Assembly (NCBI GenBank): GCA_034440615.1
Contig: JAOTOM010004665.1
Coordinates: forward strand, 124,001-188,000
Source of the DNA: Ashinkailepas kermadecensis
Lineage: Eukaryota; Arthropoda; Thecostraca; Neolepadidae
Direction of reading: 5' to 3'
DNA: 64,000 bases
Below, piece after piece: positions 36,172-48,936 of the stretch; within the stretch, counting starts at the first letter, position 1; every line of letters starts with the position of its first letter. A model generated the notes under the pieces. That model was not told the origin of the DNA. It worked only from the letters and a program-made list of their open reading frames with translations, and did not search any database. The position numbers were made by a program, and so were the translations under genes.

Positions 36172-37970
36172 TACTCCACACCACCACCGTCAGCCCGACA
36201 CCGATGTACTCCACACCACCACCGTCAGCCCGACACCGATGTACTCCACACCACCACCGTCAGCCCGACACCGATGTACTCCACACCACCACCGTCAGCC
36301 AGACACCGATGTACTCCACACCACCACCGTCAGCCAGACACCGATGTACTCCACACCACCACCGTCAGCCAGACACCGATGTACTCCACACCACCACCGT
36401 CAGCCAGACACCGATGTACTCCACACCACCACCGTCAGCCAGACACCGATGTACTCCACACCACCACCGTCAGCCAGACACCGATGTACTCCACACCACC
36501 ACCGTCAGCCGACACCATCTCCACACCACCCCTCACCTTCCCCCCCCCCCCCCCCCCCCGCCAGACACCGATGTACTCCACACCACCACCGTCAGCCAGA
36601 CACCGATGTACTCCACACCACCACCGTCAGCCAGACACCGATGTACTCCACACCACCACCGTCAGCCAGACACCGATGTACTCCACACCACCACCGTCAG
36701 CCCGACACCGATGTACTCCACACCACCACCGTCAGCCCGACACCGATGTACTCCACACCACCACCGTCAGCCAGACACCGATGTACTCCACACCACCACC
36801 GTCAGCCAGACACCGATGTACTCACCACACCACCACCGTCAGCCCGACACCGATGTACTCCACACCACCACCGTCAGCCAGACACCGATGTACTCCACAC
36901 CACCACCGTCAGCCAGACACCGATGTACTCCACACCACCACCGTCAGCCAGACACCGATGTACTCCACACCACCACCGTCAGCCCGACACCGATGTATAC
37001 CACACCACCACCGTCAGCCAGACACCGATGTACTCCACACCACCACCGTCAGCCAGACACCGATGTACTCCACACCACCACCACCACCGTCAGCCAGACA
37101 CCGATGTACTCCACACCACCACCGTCAGCCAGACACCGATGTACTCCACACCACCACCGTCAGCCAGACACCGATGTACTCCACACCACCACCGTCAGCC
37201 AGACACCGATGTACTCCACACCACCACCGTCACCCACACCACCACCGTCAGCCAGACACCGATGTACTCCACACCACCACCGTCAGCCAGACACCGATGT
37301 ACTCCACACCACCACCGTCAGCCCGACACCGATGTACTCCACACCACCACCGTCAGCCCGACACCGATGTACTCCACACCACCACCGTCAGCCAGACACC
37401 GATGTACTCCACACCACCACCGTCAGCCAGACACCGATGTACTCCACACCACCACCGTCAGCCAGACACCGATGTACTCCACACCACCACCGTCAGCCCG
37501 ACACCGATGTACTCCACACCACCACCGTCAGCCCGACACCGATGTACTCCACACCACCACCGTCAGCCAGACACCGATGTACTCCACACCACCACCGTCA
37601 GCCCGACACCGATGTACCCTCCCACACCACCACCGTCAGCCCGACACCGATGTACTCCACACCACCACCGTCAGCCAGACACCGATGTACTCCACACCAC
37701 CACCGTCAGCCAGACACCGATGTACTCCACACCACCACCGTCAGCCAGACACCGATGTACTCCACACCACCACCGTCAGCCAGACACCGATGTACTCCAC
37801 ACCACCACCGTCAGCCAGACACCGATGTACTCCACACCACCACCGTCGGCCAGACACCGATGTACTCCACACCACCACCGTCGGCCCGACACCGATGTAC
37901 TCCACACCACCACCGTCAGCCAGACACCGATGTACTCCACACCACCACCGTCAGCCAGACACCGCCAGCG
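36172..37970. repeat. 35-bp minisatellite, right block
   Basis: About 51 units of the same 35-bp sequence and in the same orientation as the left block, with irregular units at 36506-36562 (including a C18 run), 36825 and 37225. The right edge decays at ACACCGCCAGCGAGTCG. Confidence 0.96.
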
Positions 37971-38094
37971 AGTCGACGCAGACCGGCCACGGATCGGTGG
38001 CGACAATGGCCGCAGGCGACGAGTGAGTCACTGCGGAGGTGCCGTCACCTCCGCGAAGATAGCGATCTCCTGAGCAGCAATCATCGCACCAGCG

Positions 38095-38766
38095 GCCTCC
38101 GCCGGTGTCAGGTGTTGGCGACGGGTGTCCCCACGTGGTGTGCCGACGGACAGCGGTCTCCGTCGGTGTCAGGTGTTGGCGGCGGGTGTCCCCAAGTGGT
38201 GTACCGACGGACAGCGGTCTCCGCCGGTGTCAGGTGTTGGCGGCGGGTGTCCCAAAGTGGTGTACCGACGGACAGCGGTCTCCGTCGGTGTCAGGTGTTG
38301 GCGGCGGGTGTCCCAAAGTGGTGTACCGACGGACAGCGGTCTCCGTCGGTGTCAGGTGTTGGCGGCGGGTGTCCCAAAGTGGTGTACCGACGGACAGCGG
38401 TCTCCGTCGGTGTCAGGTGTTGGCGGCGGGTGTCCCAAAGTGGTGTACCGACGGACAGCGGTCTCCGTCGGTGTCAGGTGTTGGCGGCGGGTGTCCCAAA
38501 GTGGTGTACCGACGGACAGCGGTCTCCGTCGGTGTCAGGTGTTGGCGGCGGGTGTCCCAAAGTGGTGTACCGACGGACAGCGGTCTCCGTCGGTGTCAGG
38601 TGTTGGCGGCGGGTGTCCCAAAGTGGTGTACCGACGGACAGCGGTCTCCGTCGGTGTCAGGTGTTGGCGGCGGGTGTCCCAAAGTGGTGTACCGACGGAC
38701 AGCGGTCTCCGCCGGTGTCAGGTGTTGGCGACGGGTGTCCCCAAGTGGTGTACCGACGGACAGCGA
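38095..38766. repeat. 61-bp minisatellite
   Basis: About 11 units: CGGTCTCCGTCGGTGTCAGG, TGTTGGCGGCGGGTGTCCCA, AAGTGGTGTACCGACGGACA, G. Interior units are identical; edge units carry GCC and CGACGGG variants. Confidence 0.95.
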
Positions 38767-39504
38767 CCATGTGGCCTCCCGGAGAGCGATCGCTGACACT
38801 CGGAAACAAGCAGAAGGAAACTTGGGTCAGCTTGGCTTTGCGTTTGTGTTTGTGTTTGGATTGATCTGCTCTTTTCTGCCAGAGCTGACCATTGCACAAC
38901 TACGAGATGGAGGAGATGGACGAGCTAGTGTAGATGAAACGGTCACTAGAACAGTGAGTGGGGCAGGGTGCGATGGGTGGATGACGTTGACAGCGAAAGC
39001 TGTGCGTTTTCCCGCTGCTATCGCGAAATGTACGACCCCACTATGTGTCAGCATACACATAGCTGACCATTGCCGATCATGACTCATGATCACAGTCGAT
39101 CATTTCATGAAGGCGCACACACAATTTGTGGCCAAATAAACTCCTGGTGTGTAACCTGTCCAATAGTGCCATGCGTGCCCCGACTGCGGGGAGCAGACGC
39201 TCATCGCACATCACTCCACGCGACAGCCACACTAACAGACATGAACTCCAGATACCAGACAGCAGCAACCCAAAACTGAGACGGCCGAGTCTCGCGGCAA
39301 CTTGATTTGAATAGTGAATAGATATCACCTCGCTCCAGTCCTTCAACGGCAAACCGGCGACACGGGCCAGCGTTATGCGCGCGCGTCACAGCTGGACCGC
39401 CGCTCCTGGAGACGTCGCTGCAGCTTCGCTGTGTGGCCGAGTGTGTATGTGTGTTTGTGCGTGGTGCTTTCAGCTCCATGGCCACACTCGCATTGCTATC
39501 TCAT
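38767..39504. other. Unique sequence, no gene recognised
   Basis: Frames up to about 90 codons without motifs; ends at the 5' truncation of the LINE. Confidence 0.4.
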
Positions 39505-41515
39505 ACAAGCACAAAGGGTCACCATCAGACTACACTTGCTATTGTCCCATAAGTATTCTCTCAGCATTGTCAAAAATATTCGAGAAGATCGTCTGTCGAA
39601 ATATCTACTGCCATCTTACTCAACATTCTCTACTTACAGATAGACAGAGTGGGTATCGTCGCAGCCATAGCGCAGAAAAGCAGCTACTGTACCTGACGCA
39701 CAATCTGTACAAATCACTGGACTCTGGACATGACTTTACTGCCATCTATCTCGATATTTCCCGCTATTTTGATAAGATCTGGCACGAAGGGCTCCTCTTC
39801 AAATGCAAAAATCAATTCGGACTTACTGACTCACTCCATGGCTGGTTACAATCATATCTACTAAACAGAAGACAACGAGTACGGATCGGTGATGCTTTTT
39901 CAACGACCGAAATTATAAATGCGGGATGTCCACAAGGTTCTATCCTAGGACCCTTATTATCACTAATGTATCTTGACGAACTTTCAAAACGTACATCACA
40001 TGACATTCTCTTATTCACTGATGACACTTCGCTGTATGCCTCTCAGACGACTGTCAACATTAACGTTGTGCAACGGACACTTCAACGTGACTTAGACGAA
40101 ATACATAAATATGGCCAAGAATGGGCAATCACCTTCAACACTTCGAAAACAATTCAACAAACATTTTCGCACAAACGTCAGCACAGCCCGCCAGCACTAA
40201 TATTTGGAGGCGATAGCATACCAATGCATGACACACATACTCAACTCGGACTTACCCTGTCCCACGATCTTCACTTTCACGAGCACATAAACATAATTTG
40301 CTAAACAATTAACAGAGCACTTGGTCCACTGTATCCTATTGCAAAATATATACCCAGACCGATTCTAGATCAGATATACACCACATACATCAGACCCCAC
40401 TTTGACTATTGTGATGCTATTTACGATGGACAAATTACGATCCAAGATGCAACACGACTAGAGACTCTACAAGCCAGAGCAGGACGGCTAGTAACCGCGA
40501 CACTCTTTAGATCATCTACTGACAAAATTCGACTCGACCTAGGATGGACCTCACTATATACCAGACGACGCATACACAAGCTGATACTTTATCATAAATT
40601 AAGCGACTCAGAACAGAACACACCAAACTATATCAGTACTATCATACCTCAAACACGTGTGCACGAAATAGGCAGGGAACTTCGTAACGCCAGCCATCAC
40701 ACAGTAGCTGCAAACCACACTAAATCCTTTAAAAAAATCGTTCTTCCCAGCTACTGGACGTCTTTGGAACAGCCTAAGCGAAAGCACACGCTGTCTCCCC
40801 CACATCTCCTTCAAAAAAGCGATTACGCAGCAGTTCGGTGTGCCCAGTCCACCGAAATTCTATACTTTCGGATCAAAGAAAGGCAACTCCCTTCATACCA
40901 GACTTCGGGTTGATATGTCTCATCTAAACTCCCATCTATTTCGAATTCAAAAACGTGCATCTCCCGAATGTTCTTGCGGCTGCCAAAACGAAAATGTCCG
41001 CCACCTAATTCTAGATTGTCCAAATCACTGACCCTCGAAATAAACTATTCAACAACATTTCACAACATCTTTGGCAGAATTTTCCAGAATTCCAGCCACT
41101 AACCAAGCTTCGTATCCTGCTACATGGGGACGGATTGAGCGAAAACGACGGTTGGGTGGTGGCTTGCCATTCTCACAACTTTTTATTCGAAACTCATATA
41201 TTTCACATGAACTAACATTGCTAACCAGTTAATAATGGCCTAAAGTTGCACTAAATTGGGGTCGCGACCCATGCTGGATTGGGCGGTGGCTTCACGGGTG
41301 ATCTATGGCATCGGCGGTTAGGGATATATCAGAAAATATCAGATTGAGAAGAGTGTGCTAATGTTTACATTTTGCTACAATGTCAATCAACAACTTCAGA
41401 TAGGTGCCATGATTTAAGCACCTAGTGCTTCTGCACCACTCTGAGAGAATGTCCAACAGAACTGTAAAATGATTGCAATAAACGTTATGATGATTATGAT
41501 GATGATGATGATCTC
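39505..41515 (+). pseudogene. Crack/Jockey-like non-LTR retrotransposon, 5' truncated and broken
   Basis: The reverse transcriptase and C-terminus of a LINE. In order: CPISILSALSKIFEKIV (about 39546), LLYLTHNLYKSLDSG (about 39683), AIYLDISRYFDKIWHEGL (about 39741), AGCPQGSILGPLLSLMY (about 39921), catalytic FTDD (40014-40025), DLDEIHKYGQEWAITFN (about 40091) and TYIRPHFDYCDAIYD (about 40384). A C-terminal Cys/His motif CSCGCQNENVRHLILDCP ends near 41028. Breaks: in-frame TAA at 40302-40304, and a frameshift near 40750 that moves the C-terminal part into another frame. The 3' UTR ends in AATAAACGTTATGATGATTA plus (GAT)n, a LINE-type simple tail near 41500. The N-terminal endonuclease is absent. 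Same clade as the fragment at 8.5-9.5 kb. Confidence 0.92.
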
Positions 41516-41544
41516 ACACTGTGACGTGTGGCAATTAGAGGCGT

Positions 41545-42250
41545 CAACAAACACGTGCGTCCGACATAGGCGCCGGTAACGTGGACAACACGTCAGGTAC
41601 GCGACAGATGGCCATAGGCGCCGGTAATGTGGACAACACGTCAGGTACGCGACGTGTTGCCATAGGCGCCGGTAATGTGGACAACACCGTCAGGTACGCG
41701 ACGTGTTGCCATAGGCGCCGGTAATGTGGACAACACCGTCAGGTACGCGACGTGTTGCCATAGGCGCCGGTAATGTGGACAATACCGTCAGGTACGCGAC
41801 GTGTTGCCATAGGCACCGGTAATGTGGACAACACGTCAGGTACGTCCGACATAGGCGCCGGTAACGTGGACAACACGTCAGGTACGCGACAGATGGCCAT
41901 AGGCGCCGGTAATGTGGACAATACCGTCAGGTACGCGACGTGTTGCCATAGGCACCGGTAATGTGGACAACACGTCAGGTACGTCCGACATAGGCGCCGG
42001 TAATGTAGACAACACGTCAGGTACGCGACAGATGGCCATAGGCGCCGGTAATGTGGACAATACCGTCAGGTACGCGACGGGTGGCCATAGGCGCCGGTAA
42101 TGTGGACAACACGTCAGGTACGTCCGACATAGGCGCCGGTAATGTAGACAACACGTCAGGTACGCGACAGATGGCCATAGGCGCCGGTAATGTGGACAAT
42201 ACCGTCAGGTACGCGACAGATGGCCATTGGCACCGGTAATGCAGACCACA
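41545..42250. repeat. 42-49 bp minisatellite with 139-bp higher-order unit
   Basis: Units of GGCGCCGGTAATGTGGACAA, YACGTCAGGTACGCGACRKR, TGGCCATA. From about 41773 three subunits (49, 42 and 48 bp) repeat as a 139-bp block at 41773, 41912, 42051 and 42190. The first part (41590-41770) is a simple single-unit array. Confidence 0.92.
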
Positions 42251-42878
42251 CGGCGAGGGTCTGTAGGAGACCTAAGGGGAGTCTAGGGGAAGGTGCATCA
42301 ATACAGGATACGCAACACCTTGAACCACACAATGTCCACCGGCATAGGAAAATCTGGGTGGAGGGAGTGGGGTCCGGTCTTCTCCCCTCTCCTAACAATT
42401 AAAAAAGCAAGTTTTGTTTCTTCAGCGTGAAAAGAAGTTGAAAAACGCGAATGTTAGAATAACGTACCGAAAATCCCAGATTCTTTCCGATTTATATGGT
42501 GGCTGGATACAGTCAAACCTTTTTCTCCCAGCAAAATCTTAGTCGCGAATTGGTCGGGTCCCTCTTAAGAAAATCCTGTGGCGCCTCTGTCCACAGGCAC
42601 ACTTTTGCAGGCGCACAGCAGTCACACCCCTTCGGCGTACCGCAGGCAAACCGATGTCATATTCGCCCGAGATATATGAGGTCAGTGACCTAGCCAGGGG
42701 TGGTCAACTGGTCCCCCAAGCCAACGCATAGGGAGGGAGGGCGAAGACGTGGTCACCTCCGCTGTGGAGGCAGGCAACGAGGTCTCCCTAATCATCGATG
42801 CCACCGGCAAGCTCAAGGAGACCCAGAGACACTCAGGGCCTGAGAGGGTATTGTCAGGTCATTCAAGGGGTTCTGCAC
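42251..42878. other. Unique sequence, no gene recognised
   Basis: No motif-bearing frame. Confidence 0.4.
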
Positions 42879-42960
42879 CAGACAGACCGGTGGTGGTGGT
42901 GGATTTGTGCTTTAGGGCGCGTCGACTGTATTGGTCATTTTGCGCCCATCAAGCAGACAG
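42879..42960 (-). mobile_element. Ultrashort element, copy 7
   Basis: The core reads TTTGTGCTTTAGGGCGCGTC, then GACTGTATTGGTCATTTTGC, then GCCCA. The tail is (TGG)n-like (42891-42902). Possible 7-bp duplication CAGACAG at 42879-42885 and 42954-42960; limits are less clear than in copies 3-5. Confidence 0.55.
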
Positions 42961-43002
42961 GCGTTTCAGCACTGCGGCCCCTGCAGTCTCACGAGACTCG
43001 GA

Positions 43003-44890
43003 CCGTCCCCGGATCATGGCCGCCCCAGGGCTCTGACCGTCCCCGGACCATGGCCGCCCCAGGGCTCTGACCGTCCCCGATCATGGCCGCCCCAGGGCTC
43101 TGACCGTCCCCGGACCATGGCCGCCCCAGGGCTCTGACCGTCCCCGGACCATGGCCGCCCCAGGGCTCTGACCGTCCCCGGACCATGGCCGCCCCAGGGC
43201 TCTGACCGTCCCCGGACCATGGCCGCCCCAGGGCTCTGACCGTCCCCGGGTCATGGCTGCCCCAGGGCTCTGACCGTCCCCGGATCATGGTCGCCCCAGG
43301 GCTCTGACCGTCCCCGGGTCATGGCCGCCCCAGGGCTCTGACCGTCCCCGGACCATGGCCGCCCCAGGACTCTGACCGTCCCCGGATCATGGCCGCCCCA
43401 GGACTCTGACCGTCCCCGGACCATGGCCGCCCCAGGACTCTGACCGTCCCCGGACCATGGCCGCCCCAGGACTCTGACCGTCCCCGGATCATGGCCGCCC
43501 CAGGACTCTGACCGTCCCCGGACCATGGCCGCCCCAGGGCTCTGACCGTCCCCGGATCATGGCCGCCCCAGGACTCTGACCGTCCCCGGATCATGGCCGC
43601 CCCAGGACTCTGACCGTCCCCGGACCATGGCCGCCCCAGGACTCTGACCGTCCCCGGGTCATAGCCGCCCCAGGACTCTGACCGTCCCCGGACCTGACCG
43701 TCCCCGGATCATGGCCGCCCCAGGACTCTGACCGTCCCCGGACCATGGCCGCCCCAGGGCTCTGACCGTCCCCGGACCATGGCCGCCCCAGGACTCTGAC
43801 CGTCCCCGGACCATGGCCGCCCCAGGACTCTGACCGTCCCCGGACCATGGCCGCCCCAGGGCTCTGACCGTCCCCGGACCATGGCCGCCCCAGGACTCTG
43901 ACCGTCCCCGGGTCTACCGTCCCCGGACCATAGCCGCCCCAGGGCTCTGACCCCGTCCCCGGACCATGGCCGCCCCAGGACTCTGACCGTCCCCGGACCA
44001 TGGCCGCCCCAGGACTCTGACCGTCCCCGGACCATGGCCGCCCCAGGGCTCTGACCGTCCCCGGACCATGGCCGCCCCAGGACTCTGACCGTCCCTGGGT
44101 CATAGCCGCCCCAGGGCTCTGACCGTCCCCGGACCATGGCCGCCCCAGGACTCTGACCGTCCCCGGGCCATGGCCGCCCCAGGGATCTGACCGTCCCCGG
44201 GTCATAGCCGCCCCAGGACTCTGACCGTCCCCGGATCATGGCCGCCCCAGGACTCTGACCGTCCCCGGACCATGGCCGCCCCAGGGCTCTGACCGTCCCC
44301 GGATCATGGCCGCCCCAGGACTCTGACCGTCCCCGGATCATGGCCGCCCCAGGACTCTGACCGTCCCCGGATCATGGCCGCCCCAGGACTCTGACCGTCC
44401 CCGGATCATAGCCGCCCCAGGACTCTGACCGTCCCCGGACCTGACCGTCCCCGGATCATGGCCGCCCCAGGACTCTGACCGTCCCCGGACCATGGCCGCC
44501 CCAGGGCTCTGACCGTCCCCGGACCATGGCCGCCCCAGGACTCTGACCGTCCCCGGACCATGGCCGCCCCAGGGCTCTGACCGTCCCCGGACCATGGCCG
44601 CCCCAGGACTCTGACCGTCCCCGGGTCATAGCCGCCCCAGGGCTCTGACCGTCCCCGGACCATGGCCGCCCCAGGACTCTGACCGTCCCCGGACCATGGC
44701 CGCCCCAGGACTCTGACCGTCCCCGGACCATGGCCGCCCCAGGGCTCTGACCGTCCCCGGACCATGGCCGCCCCAGGGCTCTGACCGTCCCCGGATCATG
44801 GCCGCCCCAGGACTCTGACCGTCCCCGGACCATGGCCGCCCCAGGGCTCTGACCGTCCCCGGATCATGGTCGCCCCAGGGCTCTGACCGC
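43003..44890. repeat. 34-bp minisatellite
   Basis: About 55 units of CTCTGACCGTCCCCGGACCA, TGGCCGCCCCAGGG. Variable sites are GG/GA before CTC and ACC/ATC/GTC before ATGG. A few short units (43690, 43915, 44435) read GGACCTGACCGTCC. Minus frames of RGRSESWGGHGPGTV type are artefacts. Confidence 0.96.
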
Positions 44891-44984
44891 CAGACGAGTC
44901 TGGCCGTCCGACAGGATCCTGACAATCGTAGGCTGCAAATTGTGCCAATCAATGCTTTAGGTGGTAGGCCGAAGGTCTGCCTGT

Positions 44985-45445
44985 GTCCTCAGGTGGACAG
45001 TCAGAGGTCTGACAGCGGATTCAGGTCAGCAGCCTGAGGTCTGTATGTGGCCTCAGGTGGACGGCCAGAGGTCTGCACGTGGCCTCAGGTGGACAGACTG
45101 AGGTCTGTGGTCTCAGATGGACAGCCAGAGGTCTGGCAGCGGCCTCAGGTGGACAGCCAGGTCTGGCAGCGGTTACAGGTCGACAGCCTGAGGTTTGTAT
45201 GTGGCCTCGGTGGACAGCCATATCTGGCAGCGATTTCAGGTGGACAGCGGCCTCAGGTCGGCAGTCCGATCTGTCTGTGACCTCAGGTGGACGGCGGCCT
45301 CAGGTCGGCAGTCCGATCTGTCTGTGACCTCAGGTGGACAGACTGAGGTCTGTCTGTGGCCTCAGGTGGACGGCGGCCTCAGGTGGACGGCGGCCTCAGG
45401 TGGACAGTGGCTTCAGGTCGGCAGCCGGAGGTCTGTCTGTGACCT
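44985..45445. repeat. Diverged CCTCAGGTGGACAG repeats
   Basis: About 14 units of 25-38 bp sharing GGCCTCAGGTGGACAGCCAG with AGGTCTG or GCAGCGG variants. Confidence 0.88.
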
Positions 45446-46145
45446 CACAAGGTGAACGCCACTTTTACACTTGACGTTGGTGAGGTGCGCTTTCCTCTCC
45501 GACGATATGACGGCATTCGGAGGACAGGATAAATGGAACAGCTGCCAGGTAGTCAAGTTCTCCTCCCACAATCTCCCGGTATCTATCAGTATCGTACCAA
45601 CAATCGAAGGCTGCATGGTGTTGAGCTGACTTTTCCGGGACAATTCCAGTTGGAGAAAGAACGCAAAGCGTTCTGGCGCCATTTGTGGTGAGGGTCTTCA
45701 CACAGCAAAGGAACCAATGCTTCCACGGAGATAGTTCACCCAGTTAGTGTCCCCACTCAGGTTCTCAGTTAGAGTCCTGACTTTGGCCTATATTAGCCAT
45801 GAAGTAGGACAGTCAAACGTTAATCAGACATACACTAGATCCAATAAATGACCCTGGAGTACAATTGTCCAAGCATTAATTCTGAGATCCACCGATTCCC
45901 ATGATAATCGTTGACAATTGCATGGAAAATTCGCCGAGATACAGGATCACATAATCATGTTTTACCGAGGACCCACAAGAAGCCTAACACTACGGATCTA
46001 TCGCACTCTATCCATCCAGGACTGGTAGGAACTATTTCTCACTGGATCTTCCCCATATTTGCTCTAGATCACCGCCGCTGTTAAGCTGGGAACTCCAATA
46101 CTTTCAAATGAACATCTCTCACACATAGAAAACGCAAAACTTATG
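45446..46145. other. Unique sequence, no gene recognised
   Basis: No convincing frame; translations around 45980-46140 have balanced composition but match nothing I know. Confidence 0.35.
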
Positions 46146-46149
46146 AATC

Positions 46150-46685
46150 TAGCCGTATCACGACTGCGGCGCAGTCTATATTCACAGCTCAGGACGTCAC
46201 TGCGGCCAGTCTACATCTACTGTACAACCCGTCACAGCGACAGTCTGCATCTACTGTCTGACCAGTCACTACGGCGCAGTCTGTATCTGCTGTCTGACCC
46301 GTCACTACGGCGCAGTCTACATCTGCTGTTTAACCCGTCACTGCGGCAGTCTGTACCTGCTGTCTAACCCGTCACTGCGGCACAGTCTGTATCTGCCGTC
46401 CGACCCGTCACTGCGGCACAGTCTGTATCTGCTGTCTAACCCGTCACTGCGGCACAGTCTGTATCTGCCGTCCGACCCGGCACTGCGGCACAGTCTGTAT
46501 CTGCCGTCCGACCCGGCACTGCGGCACAGTCTGTATCTGCCGTCCGACCCGTCACTGCGGCACAGTCTGTATCTGCTGTCTAACCCGTCACTGCGGCACA
46601 GTCTGTATCTGCTGTCTAACCCGTCACTGCGGCACAGTCTGTATCTGCCGTCCGACCCGGCACTGCGGCACAGTCTACACGGCCC
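46150..46685. repeat. 35-bp minisatellite (CACTGCGGCACAGTCTGTAT type)
   Basis: About 15 units of GTCACTGCGGCACAGTCTGT, ATCTGCTGTCTAACC, alternating CTGTCTAACC with CCGTCCGACC. Unrelated to the 35-bp unit at 30-38 kb. Confidence 0.93.
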
Positions 46686-47085
46686 CTGCATTAACATTAC
46701 AATAACGAGAACAATACACGAGAACGGACAATTGACATGCAAATGGCTATGCCGGCCGACACGGATACTTGGGAATGCGATAAATACCGTTCAACGGAGG
46801 CACGCGCAATGCGAATTAATTTGGCGTGGTGCATTAATAGCTTGCAGTTGGTTAGCGGTACTGACTCGCACGTCACCTTCATGACAACTGCGCGGTGACC
46901 ATCATAGCCACGGCGGCCATCTCACTTCGAACACGCCTGCACGAATGCATCAGTGCACTGAAGATTTGAAGTGACGTATCACACCATATATCACATCATA
47001 TACGCATTCCCAGTGGTGATGATGCAAACAAAAAACAACTTGGGACATGTAGGAATGTTCGGAGATTGGTGCACGCACTCAGATG
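46686..47085. other. Unique spacer, no gene recognised
   Basis: No gene seen. Confidence 0.4.
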
Positions 47086-48705
47086 CCCCGGCTGCTACGG
47101 CCCGGCTCACACGTAATGGCTGCGTCCAGCCAGGACACGCTACATTATATCGTGTTCTGCTACAGACATGCTACATTGTACCGTGTTCTGCTACGGCCAG
47201 GCTCACACGTAATGGCTGCGTCCAGCCAGGACACGCTACATTATATCGTGTTCTGCTACAGACATGCTACATTGTACCGTGTTCTGCTACGGCCAGGCTC
47301 ACACGTAATGGCTGCGTCCAGCCACGACATGCTACATTATATCGTGTTCTGCTACAGACATGCTACATTGTACCGTGTTCTGCTACGGCCAGGCTCACAC
47401 GTGATGGCTGCGTCCAGCCACGACATGCTACATTATATCGTGTTCTGCTACAGACATGCTACATTGCACCGTGTTCTGCTACGGCCAGGTTCACACGTAA
47501 TGGCTGCGTCCAGCCACGACACGCTACATTATATCGTGTTCTGCTAGAGACATGCTACATTGCACCGTGTTCTGCTACGGCCAGGCTCACACGTGATGGC
47601 TGCGTCCAGCCAGGACACGCTACATTATATCGTGTTCTGCTACAGACATGCTACATTGTACCGTGTTCTGCTACGGCCAGGCTCACACGTGATGGCTGCG
47701 TCCAGCCAGGACATGCTACATTATATCGTGTTCTGCTACAGACATGCTACATTGTACCGTGTTCTGCTACGGCCAGGCTCACACGTAATCGCTGCGTCCA
47801 GCCACGACATGCTACATTATATCGTGTTCTGCTACAGACATGCTACATTGCACCGTGTTCTGCTACGGCCAGGTTCACACGTAATGGCTGCGTCCAGCCA
47901 CGACATGCTACATTATATCGTGTTCTGCTACAGACATGCTACATTGCACCGTGTTCTGCTACGGCCAGGCTCACACGTGATGGCTGCGTCCAGCCACGAC
48001 ATGCTACATTATATCGTGTTCTGCTACAGACATGCTACATTGTACCGTGTTCTGCTACGGCCAGGCTCACACGTGATGGCTGCGTCCAGCCACGACACGC
48101 TACATTGCATCGTGTTCTGCTAGAGACATGCTACATTGCACCGTGTTCTGCTACGGCCAGGCTCACACGTAATGGCTGCGTCCAGCCACGACACGCTACA
48201 TTATATCGTGTTCTGCTACAGACATGCTACATTGCACCGTGTTCTGCTACGGCCAGGCTCACACGTAATGGCTGCGTCCAGCCACGACATGCTACATTAT
48301 ATCGTGTTCTGCTACAGACATGCTACATTGTACCGTGTTCTGCTACGGCCAGGCTCACACGTGATGGCTGCGTCCAGCCACGACACGCTACATTATATCG
48401 TGTTCTGCTACAGACATGCTACATTATATCGTGTTCTGCTACGGCCAGGTTCACACGTGATGGCTGCGTCCAGCCAGGACATGACATTATATTTTTGCTA
48501 CAACATGTACATTGCATCGTGTTCTGCTACGGCCAGGCTCACACGTGATGGCTGCGTCCAGCCAGGACATGCTACATTATATCGTGTTTACATGCTACAT
48601 GACATTTTGCTACATTGCACACGTGTTGGCTGCGTCCAGCCACGACACGCTACATTATATCGTGTTCTGCTACAGACATGCTACATTGTATCGTGTTCTG
48701 GAGTG
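47086..48705. repeat. 96-bp minisatellite
   Basis: About 17 units: CTACGGCCAGGCTCACACGT, RATGGCTGCGTCCAGCCASG, ACAYGCTACATTATATCGTG, TTCTGCTACAGACATGCTAC, ATTGYACCGTGTTCTG. Within each unit the CATGCTACATTRTAYCGTGT half occurs twice. Since 96 is divisible by three, a 525-codon frame stays open (46971-48548). Irregular short units occur at 48480-48640. Confidence 0.95.
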
Positions 48706-48760
48706 CCTCTGGCACGCGTAATCAGTCCGCGACACCTGGAGGAAGTAGGCTCTCCCCGTA

Positions 48761-48936
48761 GGTCACGTGACCCTGCGTGGTCCAGGTACAGACGTGGGAA
48801 CACCGACCTCCACGTGAGCGGTGTCCGCCGCCGAACAGTCAGGGGTGTGGTCACGTGACCCTGCGTGGCCCAGGTACAGACGTGGGAACACCGACCTTCA
48901 CGTGAGCGGTGTCCGCCGCCGAACAGTCAGGGGTGT
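48761..48936. repeat. 88-bp tandem duplication beginning with GGTCACGTGACC
   Basis: Two copies start at 48761 and 48849. Each opens with the 12-bp palindrome GGTCACGTGACC and includes CGGTGTCCGCCGCCGAACAG. They differ at one or two positions. Confidence 0.9.

Noticed and set aside
43003..44952. Minus-strand Gly/Arg/Ser/Trp-rich repeat proteins
   Set aside because: 34-bp units shift the frame each repeat; frames overlap and end at array edges.
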